A stretch of DNA of 12,976 nucleotides from the NCBI GenBank assembly GCA_002409585.1, contig DHNP01000016.1:57184-70159 (forward strand), written 5' to 3'. Positions 1 to 7,511 of this stretch are shown here, piece after piece. The stretch's first letter is position 1; each line of letters starts with the position of its first letter. The stretch comes from Ruminococcaceae bacterium UBA5413. GTDB lineage: Bacteria; Bacillota; Clostridia; Oscillospirales; Acutalibacteraceae. Both the position numbers and the translations under genes were made by a program. A model generated the notes under the pieces. The model worked only from the letters and a program-made list of their open reading frames with translations. It made no database searches and was not told where the DNA came from.

Positions 1-27
1 GCATATCTGTCGCAGTCGTACTTAAGA

Positions 28-56
28 ATGATACCACAAACGCGGCGGCATTGCAA
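28..56 (-). promoter_or_regulatory. Possible leftward promoter beyond the operon terminator
   Basis: Read on the minus strand, TTGCAA (51-56) and TATCAT (28-33) are separated by exactly 17 bases. They match the SigA hexamers at four and five of six positions. The upstream side (57-110) is very rich in A and T, as UP elements are. It lies just past the terminator of the sugar operon, so it could start transcription of a gene left of the window. No coding region is visible in 1-101. This is a pattern match only. Confidence 0.4.
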
Positions 57-70
57 GCTTTTTTTCGATT

Positions 71-90
71 TTTATTGTAATTTATTGTAA
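71..90. repeat. Two tandem copies of a 10-base AT-rich unit
   Basis: TTTATTGTAA occurs twice in direct succession (71-80 and 81-90). It sits in the AT-rich stretch between the operon terminator and the possible leftward promoter. It may be a binding site or UP-like element, or simply low-complexity DNA. Confidence 0.5.
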
Positions 91-101
91 AACAGTTTGA
101 T

Positions 102-143
102 TAAAAAAATCTCCAAACCCATGCCGAGCAATGGATTTGGAGA
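102..143 (-). terminator. Rho-independent terminator of the sugar operon
   Basis: Bases 110-122 pair with 131-143 to give a 13-base stem with an 8-base loop. On the minus strand the stem is followed by a run of seven T (plus-strand A at 103-109). The only imperfect pair is a G-U wobble in the minus-strand RNA but a C-A mismatch in the plus-strand RNA, which fixes the working direction as leftward. It lies about 100 bases after the phosphatase stop; bases 144-245 hold no recognisable gene. Confidence 0.85.
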
Positions 144-245
144 AACTTTATATCGGTGCAGGCCCGTCCATGGCGGCAAACACGCTCCATGCGTAAAAAA
201 GCCTTAAAGTCCGGCAGATTAACGGCAGCCCCGCAGACAGACGGC

Positions 246-836
246 TCAAAGCAGCTCAAACTTCCCGCCGGCAAACTTCACGGCGGTAACAGAACAGTTT
301 TCCGCTTCGCTGCCGTCCCAAAAACGGCCGTCGGGCAGCTTGTTCACGACACTTACCGCGGCTTTTATAAAAGCGCCGTGGGTAAATACCATAATATTGG
401 AATCGCCCGCCCCATAGGCCGACACCGCCTGCAAAAGGAACGCGCGGCTCCTCGCCTTTAGCTGCCGTATGGTCTCCCCGCCGCGCGGCGGAACATACTT
501 TTCCGGATGTTCAAAGTAATTGTACAGCCTGAGAAACGGGCAGCGGTGAATCAGCCGCAGCGGCTGCCCTTCCCTTACGCCGTATGAAATCTCCTTTAAA
601 AGCGGGTCGGTATGAAGCGGGCAGCCCTGCCGTCCCGCCAAAAAAATCTCAGCGGTTTCCGCGGCCCTTGCAAGCGGGCTTGTGTAAGCAGCGTCCGCAG
701 GGATGTCAGACATTTGCGCGGCCAGCGCCTCCGCCTGCCTGCGCCCGTTCCCGTTTAGGGGTATATCCGCCTGCCCCTGGATTTTAAGCCTGCGGTTCCA
801 ATCCGTTTCCCCATGCCTTATAAGATAGATTGTCAT
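246..836 (-). CDS. Histidine phosphatase superfamily protein (phosphoglycerate mutase-like)
   Basis: A 196-residue cytoplasmic protein of the branch-1 histidine phosphatase superfamily. The N-terminal RHGE motif (residues 7-10) supplies the phospho-accepting His8. Arg57 (SPLAR) and His153 (THGA) complete the phosphate pocket, and Glu82 (KEISYG) is the likely general acid. The motif after it reads GVREG where relatives often have G-x-W-E-G. The family covers sugar-phosphate, nucleotide and cobalamin-pathway phosphatases as well as mutases, so the substrate cannot be read from sequence. The start codon overlaps the permease stop as ATGA, suggesting translational coupling and a role tied to the sugar locus, for example removing accumulated sugar phosphates. 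That role is inference. It is the last gene before the operon terminator. Confidence 0.85.
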   Translation of the reverse strand: MTIYLIRHGETDWNRRLKIQGQADIPLNGNGRRQAEALAAQMSDIPADAAYTSPLARAAETAEIFLAGRQGCPLHTDPLLKEISYGVREGQPLRLIHRCPFLRLYNYFEHPEKYVPPRGGETIRQLKARSRAFLLQAVSAYGAGDSNIMVFTHGAFIKAAVSVVNKLPDGRFWDGSEAENCSVTAVKFAGGKFELL

Positions 837-1837
837 ACGCCTGTTGTACTTTTTTTATTTCTTTTAAACCTTTTGTGAAATTTCTCCCTGAACGCCTCGT
901 TGTCCTTAACAGCATCTATCAGGATGGCGATTAAAACAACGACGCCGGTGACAATCGTTTCCCAGTAGGAAGACACGCGCAGCAGCGTAATGCACGTGCT
1001 TATAACGCCCGTGAGCAGCCCGCCTATGATGGTGCCGACCGCCGAGCCGAAGCCGCCGAGCATTGAGGTCCCGCCGAGGACGGCAGCGGTAATTGAACCC
1101 ATCTGCCAGCTTTCGCCTATGGTAGCCTGGAAGGACTCAAGCTTGCAGGACATCATCACGCCGGCAAATGCCGAGAGCAGCCCGCTTAAGCAGTATACCA
1201 GGACTTCTACGCGTTCCGTGGGGATACCGACGATTTTCGCGCAGCTGCGGTTTCCGCCAAGAGCGTAAATGTACCGGCCAAAACGCGTTTTTTTCAGCAT
1301 TATAGTCAGTAATACGCAGATAATTATCATTATAATAACGATGTTAGGCAGAACCCCGCCTATGACGCCGTCGGCAAAATTTCCGGCGGAATCAGGCATG
1401 CCCGTAATCGGCATCCCTTTTGTAACAACATAAACGACGCCCTGGTAAATTTCCATTGTCGCAAGGGTGACAATAAACGGCGTAAGCTTAAACTTTGTAA
1501 TGAAAAAGCCGTTTATGGCGCCGAGCGGTACGCCCATAAGTGTAGTAAGTACAATCGACAGGAACGGGTTCATGCCGTACTGGACCATAAAGATTGCATT
1601 TGCCATGCCGCAGACAGAGCCTATGGTCGCAACCGAAAGGTCAATCCCACCGGTAAGAAGGACTATGGTCTGCGCGAAACCTACAATAATGACAAACGAC
1701 GCGGCCCTCGTCAGTGTGCTGATGTTGTACGCTGTAAAAAAGTTGCCGGTCGCAATCTGCACCCCGACGCCAACCAGTAATGTCACTATAAGCACCATGC
1801 CGGCTGTAGTCTTGAAAAAATTTATAACTTTATTCAT
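833..1837 (-). CDS. Sugar ABC transporter permease (RbsC/AraH type)
   Basis: A 334-residue integral membrane protein of the branched-chain amino acid/ribose permease family (BPD_transp_2). It has many hydrophobic segments from about residue 12 to 310. Family landmarks are the GGIDLSVATIG segment near residues 63-73 and the GGTSMLGGFGSAVGTIIGG segment near 255-273, the conserved cytoplasmic coupling region. The C-terminus is a basic tail rich in Lys and Arg. It should form the transmembrane channel, probably as a dimer, served by the fused ATPase encoded just upstream and the binding lipoprotein. The start has GGAGG 13 bases upstream and a GGTGA sequence closer, in the 20-base gap after the ATPase stop. 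Its stop overlaps the phosphatase start by four bases. The transported sugar is not determined by sequence. Confidence 0.93.
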   Translation of the reverse strand: MNKVINFFKTTAGMVLIVTLLVGVGVQIATGNFFTAYNISTLTRAASFVIIVGFAQTIVLLTGGIDLSVATIGSVCGMANAIFMVQYGMNPFLSIVLTTLMGVPLGAINGFFITKFKLTPFIVTLATMEIYQGVVYVVTKGMPITGMPDSAGNFADGVIGGVLPNIVIIMIIICVLLTIMLKKTRFGRYIYALGGNRSCAKIVGIPTERVEVLVYCLSGLLSAFAGVMMSCKLESFQATIGESWQMGSITAAVLGGTSMLGGFGSAVGTIIGGLLTGVISTCITLLRVSSYWETIVTGVVVLIAILIDAVKDNEAFREKFHKRFKRNKKSTTGV

Positions 1838-1857
1838 AATATCACCGAAACCTCCAA

Positions 1858-3363
1858 CTATTGAAAAGCTACTTTCAGCACATCTTCCTGTGTTGTCAGA
1901 TCAACATCATTGATAAACCCACTTACTTTGCCGCGATGCACAACCATTATCCTGTCGGCCAAAGAGAGTACCTCATCCATTTCGGAAGATATGACGACTA
2001 CAGCAACCCCCTGATCCGCAAGCTGCCGAATCAAACTGTGGATTTCTGACTTGGCGTTTACGTCAATGCCGCGCGTTGGTTCATCCAAAATCAGCATCCT
2101 GACGCCTTTTGCGAGCCATCTGGCAACAATAACCTTCTGCTGGTTTCCGCCGGAAAGGTTTTTAATCAATGTTTCCCTTGAGGCCGTTTTAATGGACATT
2201 TCTTTAATGTACTTGTCTGTTACCGACACAGCCTTCGTGTAGTCGATAAGGCCGTGGTTAAGCATCTGCCCGTACGAAGGCAGCACCATGTTCTCCATTA
2301 CCGACATACCCTGAGTAATGCCGTCGTGCCGCCTTTCTTCCGATACATAGCCCATCCCGTGTGCAATAGCTGATATCGGGGAGTTGATGGCGGCCTCTTT
2401 TCCTTCAATGTAAGTGTGCGCGCCCGGCTCACTCTGCGTTATGCCGAAAACGCATTTAAAAATTTCCGTCCTTCCGGCCCCTACAAGGCCCGCAACTCCG
2501 AGGATCTCGCCTTTATGGACGGCAAAGCTCACATCTTCGAACTCGCCAGTCCTGTTAAGATGTTTGGCTTCATAAAAAACTTCGTCCGATACTTCCCTTT
2601 TCACTCTCTGCAGCTTCTGTACTTTTTTGCCCGCCATCTTCGTAATCATTTCATCTTTCGTGATTTCCGAAACAGGTACTTCCTCGACGAGCCGGCCGTC
2701 TTTCATTATCGTTATCCTGTCCGCGTGCTCCATGACCTCATCCAGGTGGTGGGTAATAAACACCATCGCCGTGCCCTGCTCCTTGAGCAGTTTCATCGCC
2801 TTAAACAATTTGTCGGCTTCAACATTAGTAAGTACCGAGGTCGGTTCGTCAAGGATTAACACTTTTGGCGTGTACGCCAGAGCGCGCGCGATGGAAACTA
2901 TCTGCTGGTAAGCCGCCGACAGCTTTTTAACAGGCTGCGTAACGTCAATGTCTATGTCGAGGATTTTCAGTATTTCTTTTGCTTTTGCCCTTGTGGCTTT
3001 TGCGTCAATCATGCCCGAGCGCAAAATCTCGTTGCCGAGAAAAATATTCTCGGCAACACTCGCTTCCGGGATAAGATTCAATTCCTGGGGTACGAGTACA
3101 ATATTCATCTTAAGGGCTTCTTCAGGGGAGGAAAGCCTCAGCGGCTTCCCTTCCATGAAGATTTGCCCTTCGTCCATAGAATACTGGCCCGTAAGGATAT
3201 TCATTAAAGTACTTTTGCCTGCGCCGTTTTCGCCTACCAGCGCGTGCACCTCGCCGTTCCTCAGTTTAAGGCATACATTGTCAAGCGCCTTTGTACCCGG
3301 GAACGTCTTAGTGATGTTTTTCATTTCAATGATATAATTATCATTTTGACTGAGTTTTTGCAT
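1858..3363 (-). CDS. Sugar ABC transporter ATP-binding protein, two fused ATPase domains (RbsA/MglA/XylG type)
   Basis: A 501-residue cytoplasmic ATPase energising the adjacent permease. The N-terminal domain has Walker A GENGAGKST (44-52), the family-typical variant signature LSAAYQQ (148-154) and Walker B ending LDEPTS (171-176). The C-terminal domain has the usual degenerate Walker A GLVGAGRTE (292-300), a full LSGGNQQK signature (403-410) and LDEPTRGID (426-434). The length is normal for the family. The frame is open further upstream, inside the binding-protein gene, but I place the start at 3363: GGAG lies nine bases before it, whereas the later in-frame ATG at 3324 has no ribosome site. 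An ATG at 3369, three bases after the same GGAG, is less likely. The first 23 bases overlap the end of the binding-protein gene. Confidence 0.93.
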   Translation of the reverse strand: MQKLSQNDNYIIEMKNITKTFPGTKALDNVCLKLRNGEVHALVGENGAGKSTLMNILTGQYSMDEGQIFMEGKPLRLSSPEEALKMNIVLVPQELNLIPEASVAENIFLGNEILRSGMIDAKATRAKAKEILKILDIDIDVTQPVKKLSAAYQQIVSIARALAYTPKVLILDEPTSVLTNVEADKLFKAMKLLKEQGTAMVFITHHLDEVMEHADRITIMKDGRLVEEVPVSEITKDEMITKMAGKKVQKLQRVKREVSDEVFYEAKHLNRTGEFEDVSFAVHKGEILGVAGLVGAGRTEIFKCVFGITQSEPGAHTYIEGKEAAINSPISAIAHGMGYVSEERRHDGITQGMSVMENMVLPSYGQMLNHGLIDYTKAVSVTDKYIKEMSIKTASRETLIKNLSGGNQQKVIVARWLAKGVRMLILDEPTRGIDVNAKSEIHSLIRQLADQGVAVVVISSEMDEVLSLADRIMVVHRGKVSGFINDVDLTTQEDVLKVAFQ

Positions 3364-4453
3364 CTGCATTATCTCCATAGAGCATCTTGATGAATTTATC
3401 GGCCTGGCCCTTGTAAACGGATGTGGAGCCGACTGCCGTTTTTTCATCTACCTTTTGGCCGTCTACCGTTTTTATAGCGTTATAAATCAGTTTGTAACCC
3501 ATGTCATAGCAGTTTTGAACCTGTGCGACATAAAGTGTGCCGTCTTTGAGGTAGTTAAGCGTGCGCAGGTCATGGTCCATGCCGCCGATGACTATCTTGC
3601 CGGATTTTCCGGCGCTTTTAACAGCCTGGCATGCGCCGACAGGGTTAGACATGTTGTTGCAGAGTATGCCGCCGAGGTCCGGATAAGCCTGCAGCCATGA
3701 CTCGGTTATGCTGATTGCCTTTTCGACGGAGTCGTTGTCCCTCTGCGTGTCGACTATTTCAATGTTCGGGTACTTAGCTATTGTGTCCTGGAAGCCTTTC
3801 AGCCTCTGTTCATGGGAAGCGGCGCCCATGGTCCCCGCAAGGATGGCGATTTTGCCTTTTCCGCCCATTTTTTCACAGACGGCTTTTGCGAGCTTGCAGC
3901 CGTCGCCGTAGTTGTCAGTGTTGCCTACGAAGAACGACCTGTTGCAGTTAGTCACGTCGGAGCTTGCGAAAGTGGCCACCGGAACTTTCTTCGCGACGGC
4001 GTTGTTAATGGCCTTCGCGGTTGTTTCGGGCTGGTTAACGTCAACCGCAATCAGGTCATACCCCTGGCCTACGGCTGTTTCGATGGAATTTACCTGGTCA
4101 ACGGCATCAGGCTGCGCAGGGCCGTACCACACGTAGTCCACCTTGACGCCTTTTTTAGCCATATCGCTTACGGCGGCGTCAACGCCTGACTTAATGGCAT
4201 CATACCAGCTGTGGATGTTCTTATAGGTGCAGTAAATTTTATAGCTCTTTTTCTTAGGTGTGTACGAGGTATCAAAGTTCTGGTCGGCAAGCTCGGTCTT
4301 TCCGGTCGCGCTGTCGCCTGCTTTTGCCTCAGCACTGTTCGTACTTGCCTGCGAGGCGGAAGACGTCCCTCCTGATTTATTTGATCCACATCCGGAAAGC
4401 ATTGATACAGCCAGCAAAGTTGCAGTTGCCAAAGACAATAGTTTCTTAATCAT
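3341..4453 (-). CDS. Sugar ABC transporter substrate-binding lipoprotein (periplasmic binding protein type 1)
   Basis: A 370-residue secreted lipoprotein that should capture the sugar outside the cell and deliver it to the permease. The N-terminus has a Lys-Lys start, a hydrophobic core and the lipobox LSGC, with Cys22 as the lipidated residue. A Ser/Ala/Gly/Thr-rich linker to about residue 50 follows, then the two-lobed binding fold from about 68 to 350. Family features include the segment YDLIAVDVNQ, which resembles the DaIiv motif, and VPVATFASSD. The start at 4453 is chosen because GGAGG lies seven bases before it and the signal peptide begins there; an upstream in-frame ATG at 4489 would put 12 charged residues ahead of the signal. 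A 208-base gap with its own possible promoter precedes it. Ligand unknown; a pentose, polyol or ketose is inferred from the enzymes. Confidence 0.93.
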   Translation of the reverse strand: MIKKLLSLATATLLAVSMLSGCGSNKSGGTSSASQASTNSAEAKAGDSATGKTELADQNFDTSYTPKKKSYKIYCTYKNIHSWYDAIKSGVDAAVSDMAKKGVKVDYVWYGPAQPDAVDQVNSIETAVGQGYDLIAVDVNQPETTAKAINNAVAKKVPVATFASSDVTNCNRSFFVGNTDNYGDGCKLAKAVCEKMGGKGKIAILAGTMGAASHEQRLKGFQDTIAKYPNIEIVDTQRDNDSVEKAISITESWLQAYPDLGGILCNNMSNPVGACQAVKSAGKSGKIVIGGMDHDLRTLNYLKDGTLYVAQVQNCYDMGYKLIYNAIKTVDGQKVDEKTAVGSTSVYKGQADKFIKMLYGDNADAKTQSK

Positions 4454-4535
4454 CTTTTCTCCTCCAAATTGATCAATTCGCCGTGACACCGGGTGAGTGA
4501 AGAAGCGCCCACGGTCATTACCGCTTGTCCACTTG

Positions 4536-4563
4536 ATTATATGGAAAACGGCGGGAACATAAA
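4536..4563 (-). promoter_or_regulatory. Possible internal promoter for the transporter genes
   Basis: In the gap between dehydrogenase and binding-protein genes, a perfect TATAAT lies on the minus strand at 4536-4541. A weak -35 candidate TTTATG lies at 4558-4563, 16 bases away, matching three of six positions. It would give a leader of roughly 75 bases before the binding-protein start. Extra transcription of binding-protein genes is common in such operons. The poor -35 leaves this uncertain, and an activator might be needed. Confidence 0.4.
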
Positions 4564-4599
4564 TTTTTTACCTAACCGATATGACATTGCCCCCGCCGT
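4548..4599 (-). repeat. 8-base perfect inverted repeat in the gap before the binding-protein gene
   Basis: ACGGCGGG (4548-4555) and CCCGCCGT (4592-4599) are exact inverted copies with 36 AT-rich bases between them. On the minus strand the second arm is followed by TTTT, so the RNA could form a long-loop hairpin acting as an attenuator or an mRNA-processing structure between enzyme and transporter genes. As DNA, the arms flank the weak -35 of the possible promoter and could be an operator pair. No coding region is seen in the 208-base gap (4454-4661). Confidence 0.5.
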
Positions 4600-4661
4600 A
4601 TTCTGCCTGCAGGTGTGGCGTCTTACTGCTTTTTAAAATGCTGAAAAACTTGCTGAGCGAG

Positions 4662-5705
4662 TTAAAATTTCACGACCGCCTTTATGACTTCATCCTTATG
4701 GTTCAGGCTGTATTCAACAGCATGGATGCAGTCCTTAAAGTCAAACACGTGCGAAACGATTTTCTTAAGCGGTATGGCTCCGGACGCGACCGCCGAAATT
4801 GCCTTCGGATAAAGGTTCCTGTAGCGGTAAACGGAGTAAATCGTGCCTTCCATGGCGTTAAGCGTCGCGATGTCAAGCTCAAGAACGGGTTCAGGGGAAA
4901 CGCCTACCAGCGTTACCTTTCCTGCGCGTCTTATCAGCCTGCACGTCTGGAGCGTCGTTACCCTGTTGCCCGCGCATTCGTATACCTGGTCGGCGCCGCC
5001 GCCGGGGAGTGTTTTCGCAAATTCCTCTATGCTTTCATTTTTACTGTTGAAAACCCTTGTAGCGCCGACTTCCATTGCCTTTTGCAGGCGCTTATCCAAA
5101 ACGTCGGCGACATATATCTCGCTGACGCCTCTCGCTTTCAGGCTCATAATGGTACACAGCCCGATGCAGCCGCTCCCAAGCACGATGGCCCTTTCGCCGA
5201 GTTTAGCGTTCGAAAGTTCGGTCGCGTGAAGCCCTACGTTAAGCGGCTCAAGCAGTCCGCCTTCCATTGTCCCGACAGAGTCCGGCAGCTTGTAGCACAT
5301 GGATGCATCATGCACACAGTAATCCGAAAAAACGCCGTCGCGCTCATGCGGGATTGCCAGCATTTTTACGTCCTTGCACAGGTTGTAGTGCCCGCTCCTG
5401 CAGTCCTCGCATTTGCCGCACGGCACGGCAGGCTCCAAAGCGACCTTATCCCCTTCGGAAAAGCCCTCTACGCCCTCGCCTACCGCTGTGACAACGCCGC
5501 CCGGCTCATGCCCGAGCGCAAGCGGCCCGTCAAGCTCCCAGTTGGCTAAACGTCCCTCCTGATAAAAATGGAGATCCGAGCCGCATATGCCCACGTACTC
5601 CAGTTTAACCTGCAGTTCGCCGGCCTTCGGCTGCGGGATGTCACGTTCGACCCACTCCAGCTTTTGCTTGCCAACCAAGACGCATACTTTCATTTTGCCC
5701 TGCAT
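4662..5705 (-). CDS. Zinc-dependent medium-chain dehydrogenase, sorbitol/xylitol dehydrogenase-like
   Basis: A 347-residue cytoplasmic enzyme of the zinc alcohol dehydrogenase family, closest by motif to polyol dehydrogenases (L-iditol 2-dehydrogenase type) that oxidise a polyol C2 hydroxyl to a ketose with NAD. Visible catalytic-zinc residues are Cys41 (GICGSD), His66 and Glu67 (GHE), with Glu153 nearby. A complete structural-zinc set is Cys96, Cys99, Cys102 and Cys110. The Rossmann motif GSGCIG is at 177-182, and Asp201 at the end of the second strand favours NAD over NADP. The start at 5705 has GGAGG eight bases upstream. It lies 40 bases after the transketolase C-half gene. In this operon it probably makes the ketose phosphorylated by the kinase. 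Threonine dehydrogenase and butanediol dehydrogenase share the fold and are alternatives. Confidence 0.9.
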   Translation of the reverse strand: MQGKMKVCVLVGKQKLEWVERDIPQPKAGELQVKLEYVGICGSDLHFYQEGRLANWELDGPLALGHEPGGVVTAVGEGVEGFSEGDKVALEPAVPCGKCEDCRSGHYNLCKDVKMLAIPHERDGVFSDYCVHDASMCYKLPDSVGTMEGGLLEPLNVGLHATELSNAKLGERAIVLGSGCIGLCTIMSLKARGVSEIYVADVLDKRLQKAMEVGATRVFNSKNESIEEFAKTLPGGGADQVYECAGNRVTTLQTCRLIRRAGKVTLVGVSPEPVLELDIATLNAMEGTIYSVYRYRNLYPKAISAVASGAIPLKKIVSHVFDFKDCIHAVEYSLNHKDEVIKAVVKF

Positions 5706-5745
5706 TGTTTTTTCCTCCCATATAAATATTAATTTATCTTTTAAT

Positions 5746-6681
5746 TTATTTCTTCCTTATTAAATCTTTTACCGCGCCCGCAATTCCTTCCGGGTCAAGG
5801 CGGTAATAGCGGAACACTTCGTCATCTGTGCCGTTAGGCACGTCTTCGTCCGGAATACCGCATATCTTCATAGGCACCGGATTGTTCTGTGCCAAAAATT
5901 CCGAAACGGCGCCTCCAAGCCCCCCGTAAATACTATGTTCCTCAAGTGTCAGTATACATCCGCATTCTTCCGCGGCGCTCTTAACCGCCTCAGTGTCAAG
6001 GGGCTTTATCGTGTGCATATCGACTACGGTAATATGGATGCCTTCCTTTTCGAGCAGCCCCGCGGCGTCAACCGCCCTTGAAACAAGCTGCCCGCAGGCA
6101 ATCACCGCAGCGTCATGCCCATCAAACCATTTGTTCGCTTTTCCTATGTGTATGTCGCCTTCATTGCCGTAAAGGACCGGCACGGGGTTCCTCCCTATGC
6201 GGATATACGCGGGCCTTCCGGCCTTGAGCAGCTCCGCGGTAACGGCCCTCATCTGCGCCGCATCAGACGGTATCTCCACCGTCAGGTTCGGTATGGCCCT
6301 CATAAGCGCTATGTCCTGCAGCGAGTGGTGCGTCGCCCCGAGGGCGCCGTAGCTTACCCCGCCGCTTATGCCTATGACGGCCACGTTATTGTTAGAGTAG
6401 GCGACGTCGACTTTAACCTGTTCCGCAGAGCGCGTGCTGTAAAAGCTTGCCGGCCCGAGTACAAAAACTTTTTTACCCATATGCGACATTCCGGCTGAAA
6501 CCGTAACGGCGTTTTGCTCCGCTATGCCTATTTCCACGAACTGCTCCGGCAGTTCGTCCGGATAAGCCCCAAGCTTTGCGGAGCCGCGGGAATCCGTACA
6601 TACGACCGTAATATCCCTGTCTTTTTTGGCTTCTTCAAGAATCATCTTTGAAAAGGCGCTGCTGCATGCTTCCCTTTCCAT
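5746..6681 (-). CDS. Transketolase, C-terminal half (pyrimidine-binding and C-terminal domains)
   Basis: A 311-residue subunit of a split transketolase. The pyrimidine-binding domain carries the catalytic Glu55 in GIAEQNA, which activates the thiamine diphosphate cofactor. It is followed by the conserved SFYSTRSAEQ (about 79-88) and ATHHSLQDIA (about 116-125) segments. The transketolase C-terminal domain runs from about 185 and includes the GGLGGAVSE motif. It must pair with the N-half encoded just upstream to make an active alpha2-beta2 enzyme moving a two-carbon ketol unit. I use the ATG at 6681, eight bases after AGGAG and overlapping the previous stop as TGATG. A GTG one codon upstream (6684) is equally placed in frame. 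Split pairs serve both pentose metabolism and specialised pathways such as apulose-4-phosphate cleavage, so the exact substrate is open. Confidence 0.92.
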   Translation of the reverse strand: MEREACSSAFSKMILEEAKKDRDITVVCTDSRGSAKLGAYPDELPEQFVEIGIAEQNAVTVSAGMSHMGKKVFVLGPASFYSTRSAEQVKVDVAYSNNNVAVIGISGGVSYGALGATHHSLQDIALMRAIPNLTVEIPSDAAQMRAVTAELLKAGRPAYIRIGRNPVPVLYGNEGDIHIGKANKWFDGHDAAVIACGQLVSRAVDAAGLLEKEGIHITVVDMHTIKPLDTEAVKSAAEECGCILTLEEHSIYGGLGGAVSEFLAQNNPVPMKICGIPDEDVPNGTDDEVFRYYRLDPEGIAGAVKDLIRKK

Positions 6682-7511
6682 CACGCCAGCTCCTTTCTGT
6701 ATGCGTCCATATCTTTCTTCAACTGGTCTACCTGTTCTTTCGTAGGCGTTTTATGGTGCCAGTCGGCCCTGTTTTCCGCGCAGGCAAGCCTTTTGCCCTT
6801 TACGGTGTCGGCAATTATGCAGACCGGCCTGCCTTTTCCCCTTATATCCAGCGCCGAAAAAATCTGCCCGTAGTCATGCCCGTTGATCTCTACCGTTTTG
6901 AAGCCGAAGGCCTCGGCCTTTTTCTTAAGGTTTACAAACGGCATGACTTCCTCCGTCTGGCCGCTTATCTGCAGAAAGTTGCGGTCAACAATCCACGTGA
7001 GGTTGTCAAGCCTGTACTTTGCGGCCGACATCATAGCCTCCCAGTTGCTTCCCTCGCCAAGCTCACCGTCGCCGGTCAGGACATACACGCGGTTAGGCAT
7101 GCCGTCCCTTTTAAGGGCGAGCGCAATGCCCGAAGCAAGGCCAAGGCCATGGCCGAGCGAGCCTGTGTTTGCCTCTACGCCCGGAATTTTTTTATTGGGA
7201 TGCCCTCCGAGTACGGACCCGAAAGTCCCGTATTTGCCAAGAAGCGTTTTGTCTATATATCCATACTCCGACAAAAGCGTGTAGTATGTTTCACTTGAAT
7301 GGCCTTTGCTTAGTATGAAATAATCCCTGCCGCTCCATTTCGGGTTTTTGGGGTCGTGTTTCATGTAATTAAAAAGTGAAACCATGATGTCCACTTCCGA
7401 AAGGTCGCCGCCTATATGCCCGCCGCCGCCGCTGTATATAAGCTCCACCGTTTTTTCACAAATTTCGGACGCCTGGATTTCAAGTTTTTTTATTTGTTCT
7501 TTATTCAGCAT
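6681..7511 (-). CDS. Transketolase, N-terminal half (thiamine diphosphate-binding domain)
   Basis: A 276-residue subunit carrying the diphosphate-binding domain of a split transketolase. Motifs in order are GHIGG (31-35), where most transketolases read GHPGG or GHxGG; SKGHSS (68-73); GSLGHGLG (117-124); and the cofactor motif GDGELGEG (147-154) ending at Asn178 in DRNFLQISGQT. These cover the diphosphate, magnesium and sugar-phosphate contacts expected for the half. The start at 7511 follows a G-rich ribosome site (GGGGGA, six bases spacing). The frame is open for 16 more codons into the kinase gene, but that extension has no match to the family. The gene overlaps the kinase end by seven bases and its stop overlaps the C-half start, so the two halves are probably co-translated in equal amounts. 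Confidence 0.92.
   Translation of the reverse strand: MLNKEQIKKLEIQASEICEKTVELIYSGGGGHIGGDLSEVDIMVSLFNYMKHDPKNPKWSGRDYFILSKGHSSETYYTLLSEYGYIDKTLLGKYGTFGSVLGGHPNKKIPGVEANTGSLGHGLGLASGIALALKRDGMPNRVYVLTGDGELGEGSNWEAMMSAAKYRLDNLTWIVDRNFLQISGQTEEVMPFVNLKKKAEAFGFKTVEINGHDYGQIFSALDIRGKGRPVCIIADTVKGKRLACAENRADWHHKTPTKEQVDQLKKDMDAYRKELA

Noticed and set aside
3364..3447. N-terminal extension of the ABC ATPase
   Set aside because: The extra 28 codons sit within the binding-protein gene and lack family similarity; a good ribosome site precedes the start at 3363.
4581..5549. Long plus-strand open frame of about 320 codons across the dehydrogenase gene
   Set aside because: It lies antisense to a gene with complete zinc and NAD motifs, has no recognisable motifs or ribosome site, and similar antisense frames occur under the other GC-rich genes.
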